Shown here: positions 55,064 to 64,000 of the stretch, in pieces | Layout: each line of letters starts with the position of its first letter | Numbering within the stretch: position 1 is the first letter of the stretch | Source: Melastoma dodecandrum | Taxonomy: Eukaryota > Streptophyta > Magnoliopsida > Myrtales > Melastomataceae | Direction of reading: 5' to 3' | NCBI GenBank assembly: GCA_029817715.1 | Contig: JARUPY010000441.1 | Span: forward strand, 1 to 64,000 | DNA: 64,000 nucleotides | Notes under the pieces: generated by a model | Databases searched by the model: none | Told to the model about the DNA's origin: nothing | The model's input: only the letters and a program-made list of their open reading frames with translations | Translations under genes and position numbers: made by a program

Positions 55064-58000
55064 ACCAGGTCACGCGTCCCGCCCGGGTCGAGGAGGACGC
55101 GCGGCTGGCCGCGCTCGCCGCGTTCGACATCCTCGACACGCCGCCCGAGCAGGGTTTCGACGACATCGTCCATCTCGCGCGCCGCCTCTGCGCCACGCCG
55201 GTTGCGCTCGTCAGCCTGGTCGACGCCGAGCGCCAGTGGTTCAAGGCGCGCGCAGGCATCCCGCCCTGCGAGACCGGACCTCGACCGCTCGGTGTGCAAG
55301 TTCGTGCTTGCCGAACCCGGCGTCCTGCAGATCCCGGACCTGACGCAGGACCTCCGCACCCGTGACAACACGCTGGTGACCGGCGGCCCGCGCATCCGCT
55401 TCTACGCCGGCGCGCCCCTACGCACGCCCGAGGGGCAGGTGCTCGGCAGCCTGTGCGTCATCGACCACGTGCCGCGCCCGGGCGGCCTCTCCCCGGAACA
55501 GGTTGTGGACCTTGAGGGCGCTCGCCCGGCAGGTCATGGACCAGCTCCTGCTGCGGCCGGTCACTCTCGGATCGCGACCGCGTCGGGCGCCAGGGCGAGG
55601 CTGTCGCCGCGACCCTGGCCGGCGTCGCGGCGGCGGGGGGCGACCTCGACGAGAGCTTCCGGGCTGTGCTGGCGGGCGCGATGCGCGCCGTCCCCGCCGC
55701 CGAGGCCGGCCACGGTCGAGATCCGCGAGGGCAATTCCCTTGTCTACCGCGCAGTCACGGACGGCCTCACACCGCATCTCGGCCTTCGCGTCCCGCTTCG
55801 GGGAAGCCTCGCGGGTGCCTGCTACCGTGAGGGCGTCCCGCTCCTCGTGCCCGACGTCCTCAGCGATGACCGGGTCGAGCCTGAACTGGCCGAGCGGCTT
55901 CGCCAGCGCTCGTGCATGCTGGTGCCCGTCCGCCGCGGCGGTGTCGTGGTCGGGGTCCTGAAGCTGCAATCGAGCCGCCCGAACGCCTTCGCCGAGGGAG
56001 GATCTGCAGGTTCTCGGCGTCCTCGCCGGTTCCGTCGCCTCCGGCCTTGCAGAGGCCGGCGAGCGCGCCGCCAACCGAGCGGCAGACCTGACCGAGTACC
56101 GTCGTCGCGCCGTGTTCGAGAGCGCGATCGACTACGCGATCATCGTGCTCGACCTCGGACGGCCGGATCACGGACTGGAACGCGGGCGCGACCCGGATCC
56201 TCGGCTGGCGTCCCGAGGAGATGTGCAGCGAGACCGCCGACGCGTTCTTCACGCCGGAGGACCGGCGCGATGGCATCCCCGCCATGGAGATGCAGTCCGC
56301 CCTGGAGACGGGCACCGGCGTCGACGAGCGCTGGCACCTGCGCCGCGACGGCGAGCGGTTCTGGGCCAACGGCGAGATGATGGCGCTGCGCGACGAGGCC
56401 GGGACCGCCATCGGCTTCGTGAAGATCCTGCGCGACCGAACGGAGCAGAAGGAAGCCGCCGCCCGCCTGCAGGAGAGCCAGGACCGCTACCGGCTGGCGG
56501 CCAGGGCCACTAACGACGCGATCTGGGACTGGGACCTCGCCACCAACCACATCCGCTGGAACGAGGCTCTGACCGAGGCCTACGGCCATGCTCCTGCGGC
56601 GGTCGAGCCGACCGGAGAGTGGTGGATCGCGCAGGTCCATCCCGAGGACCGCAACCGCATCGACGCCTCGATCCACGCCGTCATCGACGGCGTCGGCACG
56701 ACCTGGACGGAAGAGTACCGCTTCCGGCGCGCCGACGACTCCTACGCGCACGTGCTCGACCGCGGCCACGTCATGCGGGACGCGGACGGCCGGGCCTGCC
56801 GCATGATCGGCGCGATGCTCGACCTGACCGCGCGCATGCGGGCCGAGGACGCCCTGCGCACGAGCGAGCGCCGCTTAGGGCTCGAACGAGGACTGCTGGA
56901 GGCGATCTTCCTCCAGGCCCCGGTAGGCATCTCCATCGCCGGAGCCGACGCCGGGAGGCCATCGTCCCTGAACGCCAAGGCCGAGGAGATCCTCGGCCAC
57001 GGGCTCGGGACGGAGGGCGACGCCCGCTACGTCTCCTACGGCGCCATGCACCCGGACGGCCGCCGGTACGAGCCGGCCGAGTACCCGACCCTACGCGCCC
57101 TGAGGAGGGGCGAGACGGTGCGCGGCGAGGAGATGCGCTATCGCAACGCCGAGACGGGCGAGCTACACCTCCTAGAGGTGTCGAGCGGACCCGTGCGTGA
57201 CGACGAGGGCGCGATCCAGGCTGCGGTGACCGTGCTGGTCGACGTCGGGGACCAGCGCCGGGCGGATGCCGAGACGCGCCGCCTCGCCGCCCTGGTCGAG
57301 CAGAGCCAGGACTTCATCGGCCTGGCGGCGCCCGACGGGAGCGTCGACTTCGTTAACGAGGCCGGTCGGCGCCTCATCGGGCTGCCCGACCTCGCCGCGG
57401 CCAGGGCCATGCCCATCGTGGACTACTTCGTGTTGGGGGAGCGCGCGCGCGTCCTCGAAACAGGTGCTGCCGGCGGTCGAGCGGGACGGCTTCTGGGAAG
57501 GCGAGCTGCACTTCCGTCACGTGGTCACCGGGGCGGCGGTCCCGGTCCTGTACAACCTCTTCCCCGTGCGCGGCGCCGACGGGCGCAAGCTGGGCTACGG
57601 CACCGTGACCCGCGACCTCACGGAACAGAAGAAGGCGCGCCAGGCCCTGCAAGCCAGCGAGGCGACGCTGCGCGCCGTACTCGACACGGGTACCGGTCGG
57701 CATCCTGTTCGCCGAGGCGCCGTCCGGGCGCATCGTCGCCGGCAACCGGCGGCTGGAGGAGATCTTCCGCCATCCGATACTGCCGTCGCCCAACGCCGAC
57801 AGCTACGGCGAATGGGTCGCCTTCCACGAGGACGGTCGCCGGGTCGCTTCGGAGGAGTACCCGCTCAGCCGCCTCATCCGGGAAGGGGTCGAGCACGCCG
57901 AGATGCGCTGCGAGTACCAGCGTGGCGACGGTACCCGGCTCTGGATCGAGATCGCAGGCGCGCCGATGCGCGACGAGGCCGGCGCGGTGGTCGGCGCGGT

Positions 58001-58646
58001 CGTGGCTGTGGCCCACATCGACGCGCGCCGCCGGGCCGAGGAACGGCAAGACTTGCTGAACCAGGAGCTCTCGCACCGCATGAAGAACCTGCTGGCGATG
58101 GTCCAGGCCATCGCCGCGAACACCCTGCGGGGCGCCACCGACGTCGACGCGGCGCGGGAGGTCCTGGGCAGCCGGCTGGTCGCGCTCGGCAAGGCGCACG
58201 ACGTGCTTCTCGGGGGTGCTGCCGAGAGCGCCTCCCTGGCGGCGGTGGTCCGGGAGGGCGTCGGCGTCCAGGAATCGGCCGGTCGGCGCGTCGCGTACGA
58301 GGGCCCGGACGTCGAGATCGGCGGCAAGGCCGCGCTGTCCCTCGCCTTGACCCTGCACGAGCTGACCACCAACGCGGTCAAGTACGGCGCGCTATCGGTG
58401 CCTGACGGGACCGTCACGGTCGAGGCCGCCCTGGTCGGGCCGGCAGCGGCGCCGCGCCTGCGCATCGCCTGGACCGAGCGCGGCGGACCGCCGGTCGTGC
58501 CGCCATCGCGAAAGGGGTTCGGGTCGCGTTTGATCGAGCGCGGTCTGACGGCGCAGGTCAACGCCAACCTCTCGCTCGATTACCGCCCACAGGGAGTGGC
58601 GTGCGTCGTCGAGGCGGCGCTGGCCGATTTTCAGGCGCTGGCCTGA
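55060..58646 (+). pseudogene. GAF/PAS-rich HWE-family sensor histidine kinase, several shifts
   Basis: GTG at 55060 (VNQVTRPARVEEDARLAALA). Domains in order: GAF (FDDIVHLARRLCATPVALVS), a second GAF-like region (GLRVPLRGSLAGACYREGVP), then four PAS units (YAIIVLDLG near 56140; DAIWDWDLATNHIRWNEALT; IFLQAPVGISIAGADAG; SQDFIGLAAPDGSVDFVNEA), a fifth after a shift, and the HWE kinase (LNQELSHRMKNLLAMVQAIA with phospho-His; LHELTTNAVKYGALSV). Breaks near 55280, 55510, 55620, 55710, 56005, 56155, 57465, 57695. Cytoplasmic; no membrane helix. Signal unknown; redox or light relatives exist. Confidence 0.8.
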
Positions 58647-58691
58647 CGTTGCGGCGCAACGAAGGGTCGGGCGGGCCGTTGCCGCTTGCCA

Positions 58692-59076
58692 TGACCGATG
58701 CCCCGAACGCGAAGACGGCCCTGGTGGTCGAGGACGAAAATGCTCTTCCGCCTGGAGGTCCGCGACCTTCTCGAAGCGGAGGGTTATGCCGTGGTCGAGG
58801 CCAGCAACGCCGCCCAGGCACTCGACCGGCTCGTCGACGGGGTCGTGCTGGTGGTCACCGACGTGCGCATGCCGGGCCGGATGGATGGCCTGGCGCTCGC
58901 CCGCGAGGTCACCCGTCGACGATCCGACGTGGCCGTCGTCGTCGTGTCGGCGCAGGTGACACCTCAACCTGGTGACCTGCCCGACCAAGTCCCTTTCGTC
59001 GAACGGCCCGTTCTCGGAGAACCGCTTCCGCGAGGCAGTCGACAGGGCCGTAGCGGCAATGACCGCGGGCCTGTGA
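58692..59076 (+). pseudogene. response regulator (REC only), frameshifted
   Basis: MTDAPNAKTALVVEDE then, after a shift near 58738, MLFRLEVRDLLEAEGYAVVE and VVTDVRMPGRMDGLALAREV with phospho-Asp in TDVRMPG; VAVVVVSAQVTPQPGDLPDQ follows. A further shift near 59005 gives [20 protein letters not shown] and TGA. About 127 residues, no output domain. Single-domain receivers next to HWE kinases usually take phosphate from them. 46 bases after the kinase stop. Confidence 0.75.
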
Positions 59077-59203
59077 TGCAGTCGAATTCCGCGACTGCCG
59101 GGCGGCGCGACGCCGAGACCTGACCAAACGACGCACCCGATTTTCGCCCCGGCGTCGCCGAAGGCGTTGGCCCCCCCACGGACGCCGGTTAGAGACCGAG
59201 GCC

Positions 59204-61649
59204 ATGAGCATCGAGGATCTTCGGGGGGAGGTCGAGCGGCTGCGCCAGCGCGAGAGTGAGTTGGTGGCGGAAGTCGCCCGCCTGCGCGCCGGTCGGGAGC
59301 CGGATGCCCCCTCGACCGCGAGCGCGGCGGGCGTCGGGACACTCAGGCCCGACCTGCTGTTCACCGCCGCCGACAAGACGCGGATGGCGATGATCGTCAC
59401 CGACCCGAACCTGCCCGACAACCCCATTGTCTTCGCCAACCGCGCCTTCCTGGAACTCTCCGGCTACGCGGCGGAGGAGTTGATCGGGCGCAACTGCCGC
59501 TTCCTCCAGGGTCCGGAGACCGATTCCGGCCCATGTCGACCGCATCCGTGAGGCGGTCGCAGCACGGCGGGACGTGGTGGTCGAGTTGCTGAATTATCGG
59601 CGCGACGGCAGCACCTTCGTCAACGAGCTGTACGTCAGCCCGGTCTTTGGCCCGCACGGCGAGCTCCTGTTCTTTCTTCGGAAGCCAACTCGACCTCACG
59701 CGCTTCCGAGAGCAGGAGGGGCACGCCGTCCGGCGGGTCGTATCCTTCCGCAGCCTGCTTGAGGACGGCGAGGCCGGGTTCTGCATCATCGAGATGCGGT
59801 TCGACGGGGAAGGCCGGGCCGAAGACTACCGCTTCGTCGAGGTCAACGCCGCCTTCGAGCGCCAGTCCGGGCTCGCGAACGCCGAGGGCCGCTGGATGCG
59901 CGAGCTCGAACCCGAGCTTGAGCAGCACTGGTACGACACCTACGGCGAGGTCGCCCGTTCGGGACGCGACGCGCGGTTCAGGGGCGCGGCGTCGAGGCTG
60001 GGACGTGTCTTCGACGTTCACGCGGTGCGCATCGGCAGCCAAGCGCAGAACCGGGTGGCGGTGCTGTTCGAGGACGCCACCGCCAAGCAGGAGGGCGAGG
60101 AGCGGCGGGGAGGCCAGGGACCGCGACCATCTGTTCGAGCGCGACCTAGTCTGGCGGGCCAGCCGCGACCTCTTCGTCGTCTGCGGCCTCGACGGGACCA
60201 TCCGTGCCGTCGGCCCGGCCTGGACCGAGACGCTCGGCTGGCCGGCCGGCAGCCTGGTCGGGGTCCGGATCGACACGCTCGTGCACGCGGACGACCGGGA
60301 GGCCGCGTCTCGTGCATTCGCGACCCTGCGCGACGGGCGACCCCTGGTCGACCTCGACGTCCGGTTCAGGACCGCGGACGGCGGCCACCGATGGATCTCC
60401 TGGAACGCCATACCGCAGGGGGGACCGCTTCCACGCCACCGGCCGCGACGTCACCGAGCGCAAGGCCCTGGAGGAGCAACTCCGGCAGAGCCAGAAGCTG
60501 GAGGCGGTTGGCCAGCTCACCGGCGGCGTCGCGCACGACTTCAACAACCTGCTGACGGTCATCAAGTCGTCCACCGACCTGCTCAAGCGGCCGAACCTGG
60601 CCGAGGAGCGACGGGCCCGCTATATCGCCGCGATCTCCGACACGGTCGACCGGGCCGCCAAGCTGACCGGCCAGTTGCTGTCCTTCGCCCGGCGGCAGGC
60701 ATTGCGCCCGACGGTGTTTGACGCCGCGCAGTCGGTGGGCGCCATCACCGAAATGGTCGGCACGCTGACCGGCGCGCGCATCCGCGTTGAAACCGACACC
60801 GATGCCGGCCAGGATGCGGACGGCGAGCGGCTGCCCTGCCACGTCGATGCCGACCCGAGCCAGTTCGACACCGCGCTGGTGAACCTCGTGGTGAATGCCC
60901 GCGACGCGATGCAGGGCGAAGGACGGCTGCGCATCGCGGTCAGGCGGGCCGACCGCCTCCCGGCCCTGCGCGCGCATCCGGCCGTGTCGGGCGACTTCGT
61001 GGCGGTGTCGGTCTCGGACACAGGTGCCGGCATCGACGCGGACCTGATGGAGCGCATCTTCGAGCCGTTCTTCACCACGAAGGGGGTCGGTCACGGCACC
61101 GGCCTCGGCCTCAGCCAAGTCTTCGGGTTTGCCAAGCAGTCCGGCGGCGACGTCGCGGTCGAGAGCGAGGTCGGCCGGGGCACCACCTTCACCCTGTACC
61201 TCCCACGCTCCCCCCAGACCGAGGCGTTGGACCCCGTCCCGGACGATCCGGGACCCCTCTCCGAGGGGCACGGCACGCCGGTCCTGGTCGTCGAGGACAA
61301 CGTGGAGGTCGGCGCCTTCGCCACCCAGGCCCTCGGGGAACTCGGCTATCAGGCCGTCTGGGTGAAGGAGGCGCAGTCCGCCCTGGCCGAGATTGAGGCG
61401 TCCGGCCAACGGTTCGAGGTGGTCTTCTCCGACGTGGTGATGCCGGGCATGAACGGCGTCGACCTCGCTCGGGAGATCCGGCGGCGATGGCCCTACCTGC
61501 CGGTGGTGCTGACCTCCGGCTACAGCCACGTCCTGGCCTCCGAAGGCACGGACGGCTTTCCGCTGCTGGGCAAGCCCTACTCCGTCGCCGACCTCAGCCG
61601 GGCCCTGCGCAAGGCCCTGCGGGAGCGGTTGGCGCTGACCTTCGGCTGA
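59204..61649 (+). pseudogene. LOV-domain hybrid histidine kinase, several shifts
   Basis: A coiled-coil start ([20 protein letters not shown]), then a LOV domain: [20 protein letters not shown] and [14 protein letters not shown] with the flavin-adduct Cys98. After shifts near 59530 and 59680: VVVELLNYRRDGSTFVNELY and GSQLDLT. Two more PAS regions (near 59790 and 60150), then HisKA ([20 protein letters not shown]), HATPase ([20 protein letters not shown]) and a C-terminal REC (VVFSDVVMPGMNGVDLAREI). Other shifts near 60100 and 60420. Predicted blue-light sensor with FMN; the last 400 residues are unbroken. Confidence 0.85.
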
Positions 61650-61751
61650 TAGTGGCCGAGGCGGCGGAAAGCGCCGGCCGAGGGCGCATCCGTGGGGCAT
61701 CGCAATGCGTTGTCGTCCGGCGTCCATGGCGCACGCGAAGGGGTTTCCACC

Positions 61752-62234
61752 ATGCAATCGGATACGCCACGCCCGGGGGACGACCCGCTGCCACCCATCG
61801 GCGATCCGCCGCCGGACCCGGCGCCGCCCGAGGGCGATCCGCCGACGGAGCCGCCGGCACCGCAGCCGCCCCGGCCCAATCAACGCGTCCTGAGCCCCAT
61901 GCGATCCGAGGGCATCGAGGACATGACCATCGAGCGCAAGCTGGTCTATGTCGCGTCGAACGACGACCGCTGGTTCCTCTGCCTCGGGCACGCACCGACG
62001 GACGTGTTCGTTCTGCATGAGCCGAACGGTCCCTCGGGCGGGAAGCCATCCCGCGTCGAGCTGCACGATTTCCTGGCGTCCGCGGTAGGTAGTCCAGAGC
62101 GGCTCGCGCTCCTCGCTATGATCGGTTCGCTCGTTGCGGTCCCCGACGCCGCCGTGCCCGCGTCCTCGACCGAACCGGAACCCGGCGCCGCCGGCGCCGA
62201 ACCGTCGCCGGGCGAGGAGGCCTCGTTGGCCTGA
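61752..62234 (+). CDS. hypothetical protein with Pro-rich N-terminus (paralogue of 36086 protein)
   Basis: 160 residues from MQSDTPRPGDDPLPPIGDPP. The first 45 residues are Pro/Asp-rich and disordered; the core MTIERKLVYVASNDDRWFLC, LGHAPTDVFVLHEPNGPSGG, KPSRVELHDFLASAVGSPER and a Glu/Pro tail parallel the 36086 protein closely. It lies between two oppositely oriented hybrid kinases. No membrane or signal segment. Function unknown. Confidence 0.7.
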   Translation: MQSDTPRPGDDPLPPIGDPPPDPAPPEGDPPTEPPAPQPPRPNQRVLSPMRSEGIEDMTIERKLVYVASNDDRWFLCLGHAPTDVFVLHEPNGPSGGKPSRVELHDFLASAVGSPERLALLAMIGSLVAVPDAAVPASSTEPEPGAAGAEPSPGEEASLA

Positions 62235-62428
62235 AGCGGTCCACCGCGCTGCGGGTTGACGCGTCCTACGGTTTGAGGGGCGGGCAGGCATGGACACCCT
62301 CCACCCCGCCAAGCCCGGCCGGTGGGAAGCCGTTACAGCCCTTTCGCGACCCATTCTCGAGGCCGGCGCTCCCCGAAGATGATCCGCCGAGCGGGCCACG
62401 ACGAGCATGACGCTGGGGCCGTTATAGC
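62235..62428. other. no supported gene
   Basis: Short gap between the convergent small-protein gene and the hybrid kinase. No clear terminator was recognised. Confidence 0.3.
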
Positions 62429-64000
62429 TTACCGCCTCTGATCAGGCTTCCGACGTCTCCGGTGACTGACCTTGTTCAGGACGCGGGAAATCTGTTCGGC
62501 GGAATAGGGCTTGTGGAGGAGCTCGAAGCCATGGGCGCCCTTCTCCGCCAGAACGTGGCTGTAGCCCGAGGCCAGCACCACGGGCAGCTCGGGCAGGCGG
62601 CGGCGCAGTTGCTCGGCAAGCGCAACGCCACCCATGCCCGGCATGACCACGTCCGAGAAGACGGCGTCGAAGCCGCCGCCGTCGCCGCCGAGCCGATCCA
62701 GGGCCTCCTCCGCGTTGGCGGCCAGCGCTGTCACGTAACCAGGTCTTCGAGGATCTGCGTGGCGAAGCGGCCGACCTCGATATTGTCCTCGACCACGAGC
62801 ACGCGGCGCCCCTCGCCCCAGGCGAGCTCCCCGGCATCAGCGGGCACAGGCGCGTCGACCGGGTCCACCTGCGGAAGGTAGAGGGTGAAGGTCGTGCCCC
62901 TTCCGACCGTGCTGTCCACGTCGACGTCACCGCCGGACTGCTTGGCGAAGCCGATCACCTGCGACAGACCGAGGCCCGTGCCCTTGCCGACCTCCTTCGT
63001 GGTGAAGAACGGCTCGAAGATGCGGGCCAGCGCCTCCGGGGCAATGCCGCTGCCCGTGTCGGAGACGCTGACGGCCGCGAACGGTTGCGGGACGGGCCGT
63101 GTCCGCGGATGGCCGGCATCGGCGCGTTGCAGGCCAATCGCAGCGTCAGGGTGCCCTCGCCGTCCATCGCGTCGCGGGCGTTGACGGCCATGTTGACGAG
63201 CGCCGTCTCGAACTGGCTGGCGTCGGCGCAGATGAAGCAGGGGTGCTCCGGCACCTCGGCGATGACGCTGATGCGGGCGCCTGTGACGGTGTCGACCATC
63301 TCGGCCACGGCCTGGAGCCGCACGCCGACATCGAAGGTCTCGGGCTTCAGCGCTTGCCGACGGGCGAAGGCTAAGAGTTGCCCGGTGAGCTTGGCCGCGC
63401 GGTCCACGGTGTCGGAGACTGCATCCATGTACCGTCGGCGCCGGTCCTCGGGGAGATCCGGGCGACGCAGGAAGTCCACCGACGAACGGATGATGGTGAG
63501 CAGGTTGTTGAAGTCGTGCGCCACCCCGCCGGTGAGCTGGCCGACGACCTCCATCTTCTGCGACTGGCGCAGCGCCTCCTCGGCCTGGGCGAGGCTGACC
63601 GCGTGGGCACGCTTGTCGGTCACGTCGCGCGCGACGCAGTACAGGCGCCCATCTGCCGGCACCGCCGTCCAGGACAGCGTGCGGTAGCCGCCGTCGCGGG
63701 CCCGGAAGCGGTTCTCGAAGGCGAGCGTGGTCGCGCCTCCGGCAAGCCGCCGAACCTCGGCGCGGGTTTTCTCTCGGTCGTCGGGATGCTCCAGCCATTC
63801 CGAGGTGCGTCCAACGACGTCCCCGCGCCTGCCAACCCAGGATCTGGGTCCAGGCTGGGTTGACTGCCAGCCAGATGCCGTCGGCATCGGCGACGCCGAG
63901 CATATCGTGACTGACCTGCCAGACCCGGTCGCGCTCGGCCGTGCGGGCGGCGACTTCCCGCTCCAGGTCCTCGTTGACCCGGCGCAGGGCGTCCGCCGCC
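62429..64000 (-). pseudogene. hybrid sensor histidine kinase, 5'-truncated by window edge, several shifts
   Basis: The start lies beyond 64000. A helix ([20 protein letters not shown]) leads to a PAS domain ([20 protein letters not shown]), a shift near 63830, HisKA ([20 protein letters not shown]), a shift near 63100, HATPase ([20 protein letters not shown]), [20 protein letters not shown], a shift near 62733, and REC (FDAVFSDVVMPGMGGVALAE), ending at TAA 62429. Close paralogue of the LOV kinase at 59204, in inverted orientation. Signal unknown; the N-terminal sensor is outside the window. Confidence 0.8.

Noticed and set aside
60366..62408. Open frame of about 680 codons on the minus strand
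   Set aside because: Antisense to the LOV kinase and the small-protein gene, both with strong motifs on the plus strand.
1..64000. rRNA, tRNA and CRISPR arrays
   Set aside because: No cloverleaf with a TTC-loop signature, no rRNA core sequence and no regularly spaced direct repeats were noticed; a covariance-model search would be decisive.

Overview
The window looks like a high-GC alphaproteobacterial chromosome, most probably Methylobacterium/Methylorubrum or a close relative. This is inferred from an alphaproteobacterial-type SOS box (GTTC-N7-GTTC), an HWE-family kinase, a SorAB-type sulfite dehydrogenase, strong G/C at third codon positions, and many small proteins of a kind I associate with methylobacteria; no database search was possible. 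Many conserved genes are interrupted by single-base shifts, often in G/C or T runs (both ABC ATPases, the SorA-like enzyme, the kinases). Residue-level conservation continues across the shifts, so part of this is probably sequencing error. I annotate such genes as one locus and give approximate break points.

Layout. 1-12.9 kb is a decayed accessory region: small secreted peptides, a DUF5681-type cassette, a broken GGDEF-EAL gene, remnants of a tyrosine and a serine recombinase, a broken Tat-type carbonic anhydrase, a PAS protein, LuxR/XRE regulators and an internally deleted IS6-type transposase. 12.9-20.0 kb holds a peptide-type ABC importer (minus strand) divergent from an M20 deacetylase/peptidase. 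20.4-29.9 kb is a patchwork of short-chain dehydrogenases and an aldo/keto reductase, several of them divergent from HxlR, AraC or LysR regulators, with palindromes in the intergenic gaps. 30.1-31.9 kb is an SOS-type umuDC operon. 32-39.9 kb contains secreted and hypothetical proteins, a flavin amine oxidase, a Gly/Tyr-rich secreted protein, a BtuF-like protein and phosphoglycerate mutase.

39.9-51.5 kb is the most coherent block and reads as a sulfite-stress locus: a YeiH-type putative sulfate exporter followed by a class III nucleotide cyclase; SorA/SorB; a beta-propeller protein with a second, apparently cytoplasmic, sulfite oxidase; and an ECF sigma/anti-sigma operon that also carries a LysR regulator resembling YeiE, with a COG4315 protein at its head. 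A DUF305/beta-propeller pair is divergent from it. Four promoter-like sites, GGAAT-N16-CATYYC, precede exactly the transcription units of this block (42508, 44228, 49532 minus, 49590), including the sigma factor's own operon. The inferred logic is that ECF sigma drives periplasmic and cytoplasmic sulfite oxidation, while YeiH removes the sulfate.

52-64 kb carries a glutathione S-transferase, small proteins, a Crp/Fnr regulator overlapping a large GAF/PAS HWE kinase with a response regulator, a LOV (blue-light) hybrid histidine kinase, and a paralogous hybrid kinase in the opposite orientation that runs off the window end. Two families of small proline-rich proteins each occur twice (36.4 and 52.9 kb; 36.2 and 61.9 kb). 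No rRNA, tRNA or CRISPR array was seen.
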